Below, piece after piece: positions 13,344 through 24,589 of a DNA stretch of 64,000 nt; position 1 is the first letter of the stretch; every line of letters begins with the position of its first letter. The notes beneath the pieces are model-generated. The model was given only the letters and a program-made list of their open reading frames with translations. It ran no database searches and was not told the origin of the DNA. The position numbers were made by a program, and so were the translations under genes. The stretch lies in assembly GCA_013368315.1 (NCBI GenBank), contig JAACJM010000107.1:124001-188000 (forward strand). The letters run 5' to 3'. This DNA comes from Tetrapyrgos nigripes (taxonomy: Eukaryota; Basidiomycota; Agaricomycetes; Agaricales; Campanellaceae).

Positions 13344-14342
13344 TATTGCATAATCTTTGCACAATCCATTTTTGGAAACTAAAAATCTTTTCCACTTAAC
13401 TGGCCCTGACGATTCTGCTACTTTATCCCATTGTATCTCGTAGTTCTAAAGTTGTACACATATTACAAACACATCAATTTTCCTACAGCCCTCAGAAGCA
13501 CCAAGAATGACCAGCATATGAGAGAAACAGATGGGAAGATTACAAAATAATAAATCTTTGTAATCAAAAACCCAGTCCCAACTTGAGATCGAGAGCCTAT
13601 CTTACAGTGTTTTTCAAGCATTTTTGGCCCGCTCCATTGAGACATGTTGTGGTGATCTAGGATGAATCATTGGCGAGCAAAGTACAAGGTATAACAGATG
13701 GCAAAACTTTGTTAGAGACAACCACAGTGGAATGAAAAATAAATTGGCTATCTAGATTTTCGATTTGCCCTGAGTTTAGACTGGTTCATGCATACACATG
13801 GCAGTGCAGCCTCTTTTTTATAACCACAACTCACCCTTCTGCTGTCTGCATTGTGCAGCATGATGTTGCATACCGACTTTCTGACCTGGTAATTTCATCT
13901 TGAACTTTTGCCATTCTGTGCAAGATGCCTGCTCCTTACTACACAGTCCTTGCTGTCAACAATGTCAAGCTTGAGTTTTGCAAGACATAGCCACTAAATG
14001 TGACCCTAAGCCAATCAGTGCTCTGAGATTTCTTCATGTAGATGGTGCCTGGCAGTGCTGCAAGTCTTGTTTTTGGCTACCAGAATACACCATCCCCTGC
14101 CACTCACACATCTTTCACCAAGATGTGTCTTCAGCCACCCTGACAAAGTCTGCACAACTGTCAACAAAACTATCAAGTGGATTTATCATGATACTGCTTG
14201 CTAAGATCTATTGACATACTTTTTTTCTTCTTTTTTGTTTCTGGAGTACTAGTAGTGTGACTTAGAATGGAATGAAGTCTTTTGTGAAGCCAACTGCTGA
14301 AGAATAATCTTTGTGGATATCTACCTGAGGAACGTACTGCTA

Positions 14343-14440
14343 CAGTGACTGACAAAACTGATGTCACCCCTGTGACCAGATTCAATTCAAAAACTCAATT
14401 CAATCTGGTCATGGGGTGACATCAGTTTTGTCAGTCACTG
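14343..14440. mobile_element. 98-bp Tc1/mariner-like foldback MITE
   Basis: Almost the whole element is one inverted repeat. The outer arms start CAGTGACTGACAAAACTGAT and are identical for 28 bases; the inner arms differ by one small indel around a short loop. A TA dinucleotide sits on each side (14341-14342 and 14441-14442), the target duplication of Tc1/mariner elements. There is no coding capacity. Confidence 0.85.
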
Positions 14441-15746
14441 TACAAACTCTGGAAGTACTAAGGATCTATGTAGTCCATGTTCCTTACTCTTGCAATATAC
14501 ACACAACACATTTCGTGACCTGTCATGTATCTCATCAATCTGTAGCTAGCAACTTTATTCATTTTTCATGATTTATTTTTTGACAAGGGAGAGTTTGCTG
14601 GCCAATGTGCTCACATATGTGCACGTATGCATACATCTGTGTATGCCTGTGGCGGTAGGTACAAATTAATTGAGGATATGCATAGATATACACTATAGCT
14701 ACTCTAGTATGTACTCCCATATTGGTATCTGTATAGTATGTATAAAATCATATTATTATTCACAATACAGTACCTAATACATACACCCATCTAGGACTAC
14801 AGAAGACAATGGTACATACAACTAATACAACCACTACCAAGTCCACTTTCTCAACACAACACCCTCTATAAAACCATCTGAATGCAAACTGCCTCTGACC
14901 AAGTCCCAACACTTCCAAGATTCTAGATAAATGACTGAGTAGATGTCCATTTATGCTGAAGAAACAAAATGGCACTCACCTTATTCCAAGGTCATGAGAT
15001 GGGTGTATGCATGTGAAAACATGCTTCATTGGTGTTTGCCCTTGATATCACTATTGAGATTCAAGTTTGTCAGTGGCTTGGAATTCCAGTTAAAAGGAAG
15101 ACTCACCTGTGCATGATCAGCAAATTCCTGGCGTCTAAGCATGACTGTCAGTATTTGAGTATTCACAAGCACATAGAAACACTCCTTGAGTCACCCTGAG
15201 AACATCTTGCCCTTTGTCATAGTCAGTACTTCTGCAGTGAGAAAGTGACATGTCGTGTCATGCATGTCAGCAGTGTAGAAGATGTGAATGGGAAAAGAGA
15301 GTCATCTCACCATGCTTTTTGTTTGGTAGCTGGAGAGGGGAGGGAGGGAGAAAAGTGAGGAGGGATGAGGAACGGAAAGAGATGGTGGTGGTAGGGAAGA
15401 AAAGAAGGGTGGGAAATTTTGGGACAGCCTGTCATTCTCTTTGGACAGCTGTCACACTATGTGACAATGTTGTTTTTTTGGGAGAAGTTGTTGGAGGCAA
15501 AGGCACTGAAGACTTGGAAAAAATCCAAGTCCAAACCATCTTGAAAGAAAGATAAACAACATGACATCACTCCAATTCCAGATTGGGATATTATGCAGAA
15601 ATGCACATATAGGTGCAGATTTCGCAGTTCTGTGCATACCAGTGCATAGCAGCTTTTCACTGGGCATAAAGCCTCAACAGAACTGAATCTGGAACGAGAT
15701 ATGGTGATGAAGGGATCTGGAATGTCCAACACTTTTGCTAGCCTCA

Positions 15747-15772
15747 TAAGCTGAGACTAAGCTGAGACTAAG
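15747..15772. repeat. Short tandem CTGAGACTAAG repeat
   Basis: Two head-to-tail copies of an 11-base unit. A related sequence occurs near 57310 on the other strand, possibly by chance. Confidence 0.5.
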
Positions 15773-16108
15773 AAAAGCAAAAGTGCCAGATGCAATCCTG
15801 CTCATTGATTAAGGACACCCATTCCCAAGTTATCCAGTTACCAGAAGGTGTTGGACATGGTGTGGAGAGCTGACTGAGTGAAGATAGGAATAAAAGATTA
15901 TCTTCATTGTCATTGCTGTTGTCAAAGAGTAGTGAAAGGAAGACTAATGCTTCGGGATTGGATTCTGATGGCCTGTCTACCAGGGCTTTCAGAGTTATGG
16001 CCTGGTTTACGCTTGACTGACCAGAATCCATTGATGTTGATGAGAGAATATTCTGACTGGTCAGCTGATTAATTTCAGTGAAAACTTGGCTAAATTCGGA
16101 CATGCTTA

Positions 16109-17021
16109 GGGCCTGTTCAGATGCCACAGGGTTTTTCAAAAACTGTTATATCTTTCCTTATAAGGAAGGTCTTGGCTCTCTTAGCAACTAATAATTAAGG
16201 TCATGATTTTTCGAAAAACCTGAGAAAAACTGGTCTGTTCAGATGTCCAATGTCTCTGTTATCTTACTTGCCACTGCCTCCCACCTTCCCACCTGTGTAA
16301 CCTGATGGTCAACGTGCATTCTCTGCAGAATAGATTTCAGAAGGTGCTTCCATCAGAAATTGTGAAGGACTCTTCTCCAATGTGTTAACCCAAATCAATA
16401 ATATGGTGGTCCTATTTTTTAATGAAGGCACATTGGCATTAGTCATTTGGTGGGATACTGACACCATGAACAGCTTTCTGGCCCTTCACTTATTCCACCA
16501 TGTACCTGAAAAATAAGACAGTTTTTCAACAGCGTTATCTTTCCACATTCAGCTATTGCTAGTAGATGCTAGTAACTAACAAGGGGGGTCCAAATGGGAG
16601 AATTTCCATATAGGGGTGGTTAGTTAGTCCAGCCATCAGGCCACTAAAAATTTTAGGAACCCCCTATTTTTAGCCTGGATATTGGTCTAGAGGTCCTTTT
16701 TGGACATCATATACCCTATCCAATGCAAATAGAAGTATCTCTCTGAGTCCCTTGTAGAACTGGGATGTTCTGTAAGTGTGTCACAGGCTGGTAGGGGCAG
16801 TGTGGCATGGGCTTGTAAGCCAGCAATCAACCAGCAACTAATCTAGCCAGGTTATCATTACCAAATATGGTATATCTTGCTTACATATAGTTAGTTAGTT
16901 CAGGCTGAGAGGCCCTTAAAACATTTTCCAACCCTATATGACTTTTTAACAGTTTGGACCCCCCTTGGTAACTAACTAACTAAATCGTCATCTGAAAAAC
17001 CCTGGGCAACTGAACTGGCCC
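16109..17021. mobile_element. PIF/Harbinger-like MITE with nested insertion
   Basis: The left end starts GGGCCTGTTCAGATGCC and continues to GGGTTTTTCA. The right end is its imperfect reverse complement, ending ACTGGCCC. A TTA trinucleotide flanks each end (16106-16108 and 17022-17024). GGGCC-type termini with a three-base TTA/TAA duplication are typical of the PIF/Harbinger (Tourist) superfamily. The 913-bp body has no transposase frame and contains a second inverted-repeat element at 16581-16966. Confidence 0.75.
16581..16966. mobile_element. Inner inverted-repeat element nested in the MITE
   Basis: The ends AAGGGGGGTCCAAA and its exact reverse complement (16953-16966) face each other. They are flanked by direct copies of GTAACTAAC at 16572-16580 and 16968-16976, with one extra G on the right. 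Two further related blocks beginning GTTAGTTAGT (near 16620 and 16888) lie inside as diverged direct repeats. The 9-bp duplication would fit a MULE or hAT-like insertion, but the TAAC-rich context makes duplication length uncertain. Confidence 0.55.
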
Positions 17022-17053
17022 TTAGTTTTCTGATGTGTTACAAATAGTCCCTA

Positions 17054-17240
17054 TAGCCCTTTGCATATTGTTCTACAGGTCATGGTCTGTGGAAACTGGT
17101 ATTTATTTATGTTTGTTCCCATACAAAAGACCCTGAAATGATGGGCTGACGTCAATTTCCATGGCAATTGTATGGGAGCAAACATAAATAAATAGGTGTT
17201 TCAAGAGTTTGTGACTTGTAGAATAATATGCAAAGGGCTG
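17054..17240. mobile_element. 187-bp TA-flanked hairpin MITE
   Basis: The arms of about 80 bases pair from AGCCCTTTGCATATT at the ends to an inner block TATTTATTTATGTTTG, which matches its partner at nearly every base. TA flanks both ends (17052-17053 and 17241-17242). It starts only about 30 bases after the PIF-like element. There is no coding capacity. Confidence 0.72.
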
Positions 17241-20100
17241 TATTAGCAGTGCCCATTTTTGCGGTCTCAGAATTCTCCAGACGCTGATTGGCTAAGTTCT
17301 AAATTACAAGGCCGAATGAAATGAGGCTGAGTTCTTTACACTCTGTTTCTGCATGTGGCAGTGCATATTCATCCCGTCTCCTCCTGTGCTGTTGTTTCTG
17401 GTTTCCTCCGAGTCCTTGCCCATATCTGCAGCCCCTGTCTTTCTTAACATGACCAAACAATGACATTGTCTCAATATCTTTGTGACTGGTAACAAAGTCT
17501 GGCCCCTTACTGGTGGTGAGGGGCGTTACTTGGAAGGTTACTCAGCAGATGACATAATATGCCATTTTGGTATCTGCTTGCATGGTCCAGCAGCAACCAC
17601 TGATGTTCTTTGTCTCGACGAAATACTTTACATGTTAAGGCTGAGCTGCCCGTAAAGTAAATTATCTGTCTATTCATGTTACTAGAATGTTGTAGGGCCC
17701 TTTATTCATTTTTATGGGAGTGCATACCCAAGCAAATGTCAAGGCCATGGTTTGGCCATGATTCCACTCTCAGTAATGTGGCTGATGAGGGGAGGAATAG
17801 GCAGACATATCTATGCTAAATGCTTGGATATACTTCAAGGTACAGTGGAGACTTACTTTTTCAGACAACATGTTGCAAAATGCCTATCAATTCTGAATTA
17901 TTCATATTTTGTACTGGTACTTATTCTATGAAAGGAATATTTCTCAATCTTGAAATTAGATGTGAGAAGAATTGTGCACTATCACTCTGAACCAGCTCCT
18001 TCAACAATGGAAGGTCGCAAATGGTGTTGAACACACTTGGATGTGTCCGTGCAACACACACGCTACTGGTGAGTAACCTTGCACATGACTTGCCGTTGCT
18101 GAGTAACCTCTAAAAAACCCTTTTAGGGCAATTCCTGAGCTCAGTAACTGCGGTGATATGCTGTACAAAATCGCAGTATACATACTTGGATTTTGGTTCA
18201 TAATATCAGTTTCGACATTCTTTTAAGGGAATAAGTGGACTAGGGTGAGCCCCAAACTGCTAGTTAAGACCTAGCGGGACTAGAAAACAATGGTACAATA
18301 ATATTAAGTGCTTATGGATGGAGAAACAACTCATTCTAAGTACTATGATAGATATGTATGAGTTGGAGTTATGATAGCAGACCCACCAAATAATAAAGAT
18401 AGCCTACAAAGGCTTTCAAATCCTATTATAATGACTAGTACCGCTAGCGTGATCCAAAGGGACAGTGAAGTGCGAGGTAGCCCCTATTTGCAGGCATAGG
18501 AACGCATAAGCAGCACAATCCTCAGCCAAAAGGTTGATTGGAGAAGACAGCACTAAGATCAGACATGTGGGCAATCACGCTAGGTCTAGATCTATGTATC
18601 GGTAAATCCTGTAGTACTAAGATGGCTTCAAGGGAATCTTAAGTATCTGTAAAGGGTACATATGGATAAAAGTAGGACAAAGTATATATGTACAGGATCC
18701 CAGAGGGTTCAGCTATCCATCGGTACAGAAGGGATAGTGAATGGGTGTCTCTACACAGAGATATAAGGGACAGAAGTGCTAAGTCACAGTACATCCGAAC
18801 GATTGGAATACAACCCAAATGAGTAATGTTATTTCCGGATAAGGGTAAATCCATCAGTAATCGTCTAGCTAGGCATTGAAAGCATTGAAGGAGGAATAAG
18901 TATGCAAACAGGACTGCAGAAGAGCTGGACTCATATGTAGGACTCAGTAGCAGACTGTTGGCAATACATAGAATGTAAATAAAGCAAGATCAGAGAAAAG
19001 GGAAAGGAAAACTGAATGGAATAAAGAAACTATGAGAAAACCCTATGCCCCTAGCGTAAGGATGCGTATGAGGGACCTAGTGGTCATAAGTGGAGCGTTC
19101 TGAGTCAGAGATGTGATGCTCGCTAACCAGGACGGTACACGAAAACACCAGATGGCTTACAAAGAGGACTGAAGAAAGTTCCTACAAATATTTAGATCAT
19201 ATTGAACAGTTTCTGTATACCCTAATAAGCAAGTCTTTACTTACGGGGAAATAGGTAGAACTTGCTAGCAGACTTTTCAATTTGTTTTGTATTTTCTCTA
19301 CGTACCTTTTAGCGGACATTAAAAAGAAATAAGTAACTGTATAGTTGTAGCTGCAAGTAGTATAAAAGGACCAGATATTACAAGTAGCTACCCAAGCCAC
19401 GTACTGTAGAGTATTGGATCTTGCTAGCAATAGTAGAGGACGTGAAACACGGACCAAAGCTTCTAAACAAACTTAACTGCACTCTCTATGAGTATAAACA
19501 TTGTGTTGGAGATAATAGAGTTTAAATTGAACATTTTGTGGTTATAACTGTGATCTTTGTGTTGACCTTTTGGTCTATTAAGTGTTTGATTTTAAGGCAA
19601 CTGTGGCCTACAAGTGTTTGATTTGGGACTCGTTGATCCCCTTGGTGTTAAACTTGTGTTTATTGTGTCGTGCGCTAAGCACTAACTTTATTGAAAAACC
19701 CCGATCAAAAGTACTTATAGTACAAGTAAACTGGGAGTTTGAGTACTCTGACTACTCGGAACACTCATCTCATTTACATTTGTATACAGTTTTGTGTTTG
19801 GGTGTAGTTCCTAGCACTTAATTACAAAAACCACCTATTAGCGGATGACGCAATATCTGAAAATATTGCCCTAATTTGGGATGCGCCAGCAGGCACGCTC
19901 CTGGGATTCCTGCGTTCATCCAAGCCTCTTGACAACAATTTTCATTCTGAAAACTGGCCAAAGATACACCAATGTACTCATGAAACAGTACCAGTAAGCA
20001 TTCCCTCTTCTCTCCCTCTCCTTCCTTTCCCTTTTCCTTTTTGGGATTTTATTTAAAAAAATATATTTTTCACCTCGCACCATACATAACAGGCCAAAAG

Positions 20101-20340
20101 AGTTTCCAATCTTAATCTTTTATTTTGTTGTCTTTTTTCTTTGTCTTGTTCTTTTTTTATTGCTTTCCTTTCTCTTTTGCTCTCTTTCATTTTTCGTTAT
20201 CTTTCTCTCTCTCAATCTCTCGTCTTCTTCTTCTTCACTTGCTTTCTTTTCTTTTTTCCTCTCTTCTCTCTCTTGATCTCTCATCTTCTTTGTCACTTGC
20301 TTTCTTTTCTTTTTTCCTCTCTTTTCCTCAACAATTCACA
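20101..20340. repeat. Polypyrimidine low-complexity tract
   Basis: A T/C-only region with an imperfect tandem duplication of a unit containing CACTTGCTTTCTTTTC. It produces artificial Phe/Leu/Ser-rich frames that are not genes. Confidence 0.85.
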
Positions 20341-20390
20341 TGTTTGCTTATCATCCAGTTTTGGGCCTCTGCACCTCACACACCAAAAAG

Positions 20391-20496
20391 ACAAAAATAT
20401 CTGCTCAGTGGATAGATCCATCACTACTACTGATATAAGATATATCTGTAAAAATGTGTGTTTCTGTACACCTTTCTGCTGAGCAGATATTTTTGT
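20391..20496. repeat. Perfect 18-bp inverted repeat (hairpin)
   Basis: ACAAAAATATCTGCTCAG at 20391-20408 pairs perfectly with 20479-20496 around a 70-base spacer. It may be a small MITE remnant; no clear target duplication is visible. Confidence 0.65.
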
Positions 20497-20919
20497 ATTT
20501 TCGGCGTGTCATCTGGCTTCTTCCCACTCCAGTAAAGAAAAAACCTGTGGCTTCGTACTTGCCACGCGCAGCGTTGGCCCACATCCCTTTCATGGCGTCA
20601 TGGGTTGAAGGCTTGCACTGTACTATCCCTCCTGCACTATTCCATTGTTAGTGTTCGCAATGCATTCTGAACATATCTAGGAGATGTGTTGGAAGTTTTG
20701 AGACTAAAGTATGAGGGATTCATGAAGTGTGGAAGCATACCAAAAATCCCGCAATTTGTCTTAGTAAGCACCACAGAAATCAACCCGTCTTTCGGCTAAG
20801 TTTCGGAGATAAAAAAGGGGCGCTGCTAATCAGTTCGCAACGCGCTAAGAATCTGGACTGACTTTCACACAGGTGTTACCAATGTCACGGTAAGCGTGAC
20901 GTCTTCCATACCAACTTCC

Positions 20920-21424
20920 ATGTCATCGAGCTCGAGGGATCGCGTCGAAGATCGGTACGAACTGCAGAATGATCAGCGTCTGGACGAACTGCATTCGAAA
21001 ATAAGAACTCTTCGTGGTGTACACATCTTTTTTCCATGTTCTTAGACTGACTGGCTGACTGGAAACCTGACCTCGCACGAGCAGGTAACTACCGATATAC
21101 ATGATGACGTAGAACGTCAAAACTTGCTGCTGGATGATACTGTGCGTTTTGTTTTACTTTCTGGGTGTATCTTTGTACTCAAATGCATTCTATCCTCGTC
21201 CCTCTTCGTGTCAATGTCTTGATTATGAACAGGGCAATAGCTTTTCCTCATTCGGTGCTTCGTTGATGCAAACGTCAAGGCGGGCAGGACAGGCATTTGG
21301 AATAGGCTCCGGTGGTCTCAAGAGTTGGAGAATTGCCATGTATGTTGTCGGGATATTCATTCTTTTTTGGATATCGTCAAAGTTGTTTTGGTGGTGGACA
21401 GCGAGTGGAGAACCTGCTCCGTGA
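20920..21424 (+). CDS. Bet1/Sft1-type Qc-SNARE
   Basis: Three exons (20920-21018, 21085-21141, 21233-21424) give 115 residues, the usual size for Bet1 or Sft1. The SNARE helix runs from about residue 15 to 70 and begins LQNDQRLDELHSKIRTLRG. The central ionic-layer glutamine is Gln45 in DDVERQNLLLDD, followed by SFSSFGASLMQTSRRAGQ. A single C-terminal membrane anchor (IAMYVVGIFILFWISSKLFW) follows at about 87-108. Such proteins sit in Golgi and ER-Golgi vesicles and supply one helix of the fusion bundle. Which of Bet1 and Sft1 it is cannot be decided by eye. The start is the ATG just before SSSSRDR; an upstream ATG at 20882 runs into a donor-like site. Confidence 0.85.
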
Positions 21425-22754
21425 TCTTTCTATGGTTTGGGTTTGGTTAAGGAATCTTGGAATATGGTAGTTTTAGGTGAGTGCCTTGCGATTGGATGCT
21501 TTTGGAATGGTACTGACGGGGACTGTTTTAGTACTGTATATAATGTATATCTTACATCTGGACTTATGATCTCCTTTCAATGGTATCCTGGAATATCTGT
21601 CTCGCGTCCGTGCTTTTGGTGGTTGCTGGAGAACCTAACGTTATCATGACTGGCTAACCCATCATGTCTTTTCGGAGCGCCATAGAGATGCTGCGAACAT
21701 TGCAGTCGTTCTGGTCTTCTTCACTAAATGACTTTGGGCGAAAGAGCAAGACACATTCCATGAGCCCTACTTCGACAACACCATGGCTTCAGGTACGCAT
21801 ATATCATAGTCTCTTGCTACTTCAAATCACAGAAGCTCTGACCAACAATGCAGAATCCGCTCGATCCATGAGGTGGTAGAATACTACAAAATTTTGGGAT
21901 CGGCAAGGATTTCCGTTTTGCTGGTCTATTCTGAGCTTTCTTCATGGCTACCCACTGGATATTTTCGAAGTCAGAGTTTGCTTCCACCACTGACTATACA
22001 GTTGTGTGTATCCCCATACTATTTCGGGTTTAACGGATGCTGTCGGATGCTGTCGGATGCTGTCTATTTCTCACCCAACCGTGGGTCCTCTTCTTCCTAG
22101 GACAGCAACCGCCGACCGGTACTATAGCTATAGTACGTACTCGCTACTCTCTACGCTCAATCATCATCTGAAACTTGCTCTAGGGCTTGCTACTGCTCAA
22201 AGTGTTTGTACACTCGAGAAATTTCCTCAAAGTACCCTGCCCTCGTGGGCCTTGCTTGACTTGACCGCATTTCTCGGACTCTCCGATGGCTCGCACGTAC
22301 CCTCGGGACATGACGACTGTGCCATCTTTCTGAGAGACCTTCGCTGAATTGGCTTTCACTCGACGAATTGCTTTAGACGCCGCGGAATTCACAAAAAGGA
22401 AGACTGAACTTGCTAGCGGCCACGAGTTGGTCTCAACTGCACATTTTTTGTTCTTCTCTTTACTCAACGGCTTTCCACTACGGCTCCGTACCGAGATCGG
22501 AGGGCCATGTAAGCACTGTAGTTCTCAAAAGAGAGACAATTTTGTCGTGTGTTGATACTCGGATCCGTTCTAGTGGATACACCCGATTGGTGTAGACTTG
22601 CAGTCGCTCGACTTAAAACGCGTTGTTCTGGATCCCAAGTTTTGGGAGGCCCTCATGTCAGATCATCCAGAGCAGTTTGTAATGACTTCGTGAGTAGCAC
22701 TACATCTACTATCATCTCCGTCTCGTTGATGGAAAGACTTCATGCAGGGCAGCT
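21425..22754. other. Intergenic stretch, no supported gene
   Basis: Several short frames but no recognisable protein. A GCTGTCGGAT unit is repeated in tandem near 22036-22062. Upstream exons of the following membrane-protein gene could lie here. Confidence 0.4.
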
Positions 22755-24334
22755 ATGCTTACCTCCTCATGGTTCAATATCTTTTTATATGCGACCGAGG
22801 TTGACCTCAGTATTTATTATCTGGTGAAGAAGCGACCAAGACGCGCCTACAAGTGGAGTTTGATATCAGCCCTGGTATTCGACGGCCTTTGCTCTGCTAT
22901 TACTTGTTCCAATGTCTTTCAGGTACGCTGATCTCTAGTCTGATTTAGAAATGCAGCAGTGAGCATTGTGCTTACAGAGCGTAGTCGAACTGAACGGTCA
23001 ATACGATTCAGAGCCCTAATTGAAATGTTTCTCTAAACGTTCTGCAGGAGCTTCTCCAAAGCCATGGTCTTTAGCTCCGATGATCATTGCAACCTTTGCC
23101 ACATCTACCATTGTCCAAATATTCCTTACGCACCGGTATTACCAGGTGTGCGTTTCAATCACTGGTTTACCGAAGTGTCTGAATTAAGCTTTGTCTTACA
23201 GCTCAAAGAATCGGGCGGTGACGGCAATAATAGTAGTTCTCATCGTCTCTCATGCACGTATCGTTCATTTAGTTTGGACATTAACATGTTTCTTAAGACT
23301 GACCATGCCCACAGACAGTCTTTGGGGTGATAGCCGCCATTTGGCCTGGAGTGAAGGCAGAACAATTCAATTTCGCCAAAGCTGCTATAATGTATGTGCG
23401 TTTTTTTGCATGAACTGTCTTTCTTGGTTCGGTCTATCAACGTGCTGAGCTGTTGATCCACTGGCCAGTATTGCCCTCACGTTCTCTGCAGCGACAGACG
23501 TATTTATAGCAATAGTCACTCTTGTCAAGCTGCGCACAATGCCCACTGCGTTTACAAGCACCAGAAAGTGAATGCTTTCCGGAATGCGTCCCTATTATAC
23601 CCACTTACTCTACGATGACGCAGCCTTATTCAACGTGTATCTATCCATGCCATTGCATGTGGTATGGTGAACGCGTCGGCGTCGCTTCTGGACCTCATCC
23701 TTATGTTTAACAGCTCCACCGGTATGCTCGAGTTATCAGGTTGTTTTTTTTTTTCAAGAGTGGGTATACTGACGAACACCACTATTTCTTGTTTTGCTAT
23801 TTCTTCAGGATTTATCGTAATCTTTTCAATTCTAGGCAGGATCTATACTTTGACGCTGCTTGTCAACTTTATCCTTCTCAGAAACGGTACCAATGATCAG
23901 AGTGCTGAGATCATAACTACTAGCTCGGGACTCGTTGGCCCCGGTATGCTCGGTACACAAACTACGACTGTTCAGCGTACCACAGGTCAAACTATCGTTT
24001 GGGTGACGGAATCTGTGGTTTGCGATAGACAGGATTCAAATAGTTCTTCGACTAGTGAAGAAGCTCCGACTGGTAAGAAAATTCCATGCAATACTCGTCT
24101 TCTATGACTAGGCTGACAACGCCATGTAGAGGATACTGAAAGCTTCACGATTCCGTTGTCAAGATGTTCCACTTTTGAGGTCAGATTGTTCTTTTTTTAC
24201 CTCACATCGCGTTTCTGTTCACAATTGACATCCTTCCTATTTTCTAGCTGGCGCCCTCAGAGGCTGAAAGTCCCTGCACGTTGGTAGGCAGCCTCGACCA
24301 AACGAAATCGGTCATTGTTGAGGTTCCAGTGTAA
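22755..24334 (+). CDS. Seven-helix membrane protein, DUF6534-like
   Basis: A multi-exon gene for a basidiomycete integral membrane protein with no known function. Joining exons by frame gives hydrophobic segments in this order: a start around MLTSSWFNIFLYATEVDL, then YKWSLISALVFDGL, WSLAPMIIATFATSTIVQIF followed by LTHRYYQLSKN, AVTAIIVVLIVSHAVFGVIA, IALTFSAATDVFIAIVTLV, a segment near 23660-23720, and FIVIFSILGRIYTLTLLVNF. The pairing of an aromatic-rich helix ending in RYYQLSKN with a last helix ending GRIYTLTLLVN is what I associate with DUF6534. The C-terminal tail is polar and Thr/Ser-rich, ending VIVEVPV. Exon borders in the first third are uncertain and the start could be further upstream. 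Confidence 0.6.
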
Positions 24335-24589
24335 TCTGGCCAGACTTGCAGAGAAAAAAATGTAAAAATGGAAGTGACGAAATAACGAAGTGACAAGTTC
24401 AATCTTTTCACGAAGGGACTGTATTAGCATGTAGGCTAAATATGTAGATGATTGGAATGAGGATGCGGGTGGCCCTCCAAATCATCATTATAGAAACGAT
24501 GACCTCATCATGGCTGTCTCCCAAAGGACAAGACAACGCTCGGCGCTGCATTTTCTCGGTCAAAGCCAGTACTATCCTGGTCCCTAGAC

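Larger units (their letters stand above)
17243..20919. other. AT-rich non-coding stretch
   Basis: No supported gene was seen. The 18.2-19.8 kb part is AT-rich with stops in all frames. It carries a TATAAAAG-like box near 19360 and a short CTAGCGTGAT/ATCACGCTAG inverted pair near 18440 and 18575. It may be a decayed retroelement or solo LTR, but I could not define matching ends. Confidence 0.4.

Noticed and set aside
18240..19850. Possible LTR retroelement remnant
   Set aside because: AT-rich and stop-filled, but I could not find paired long terminal repeats or a target duplication.
20125..20482. Phe/Leu/Ser-rich frames
   Set aside because: They come from a T/C-only low-complexity tract.
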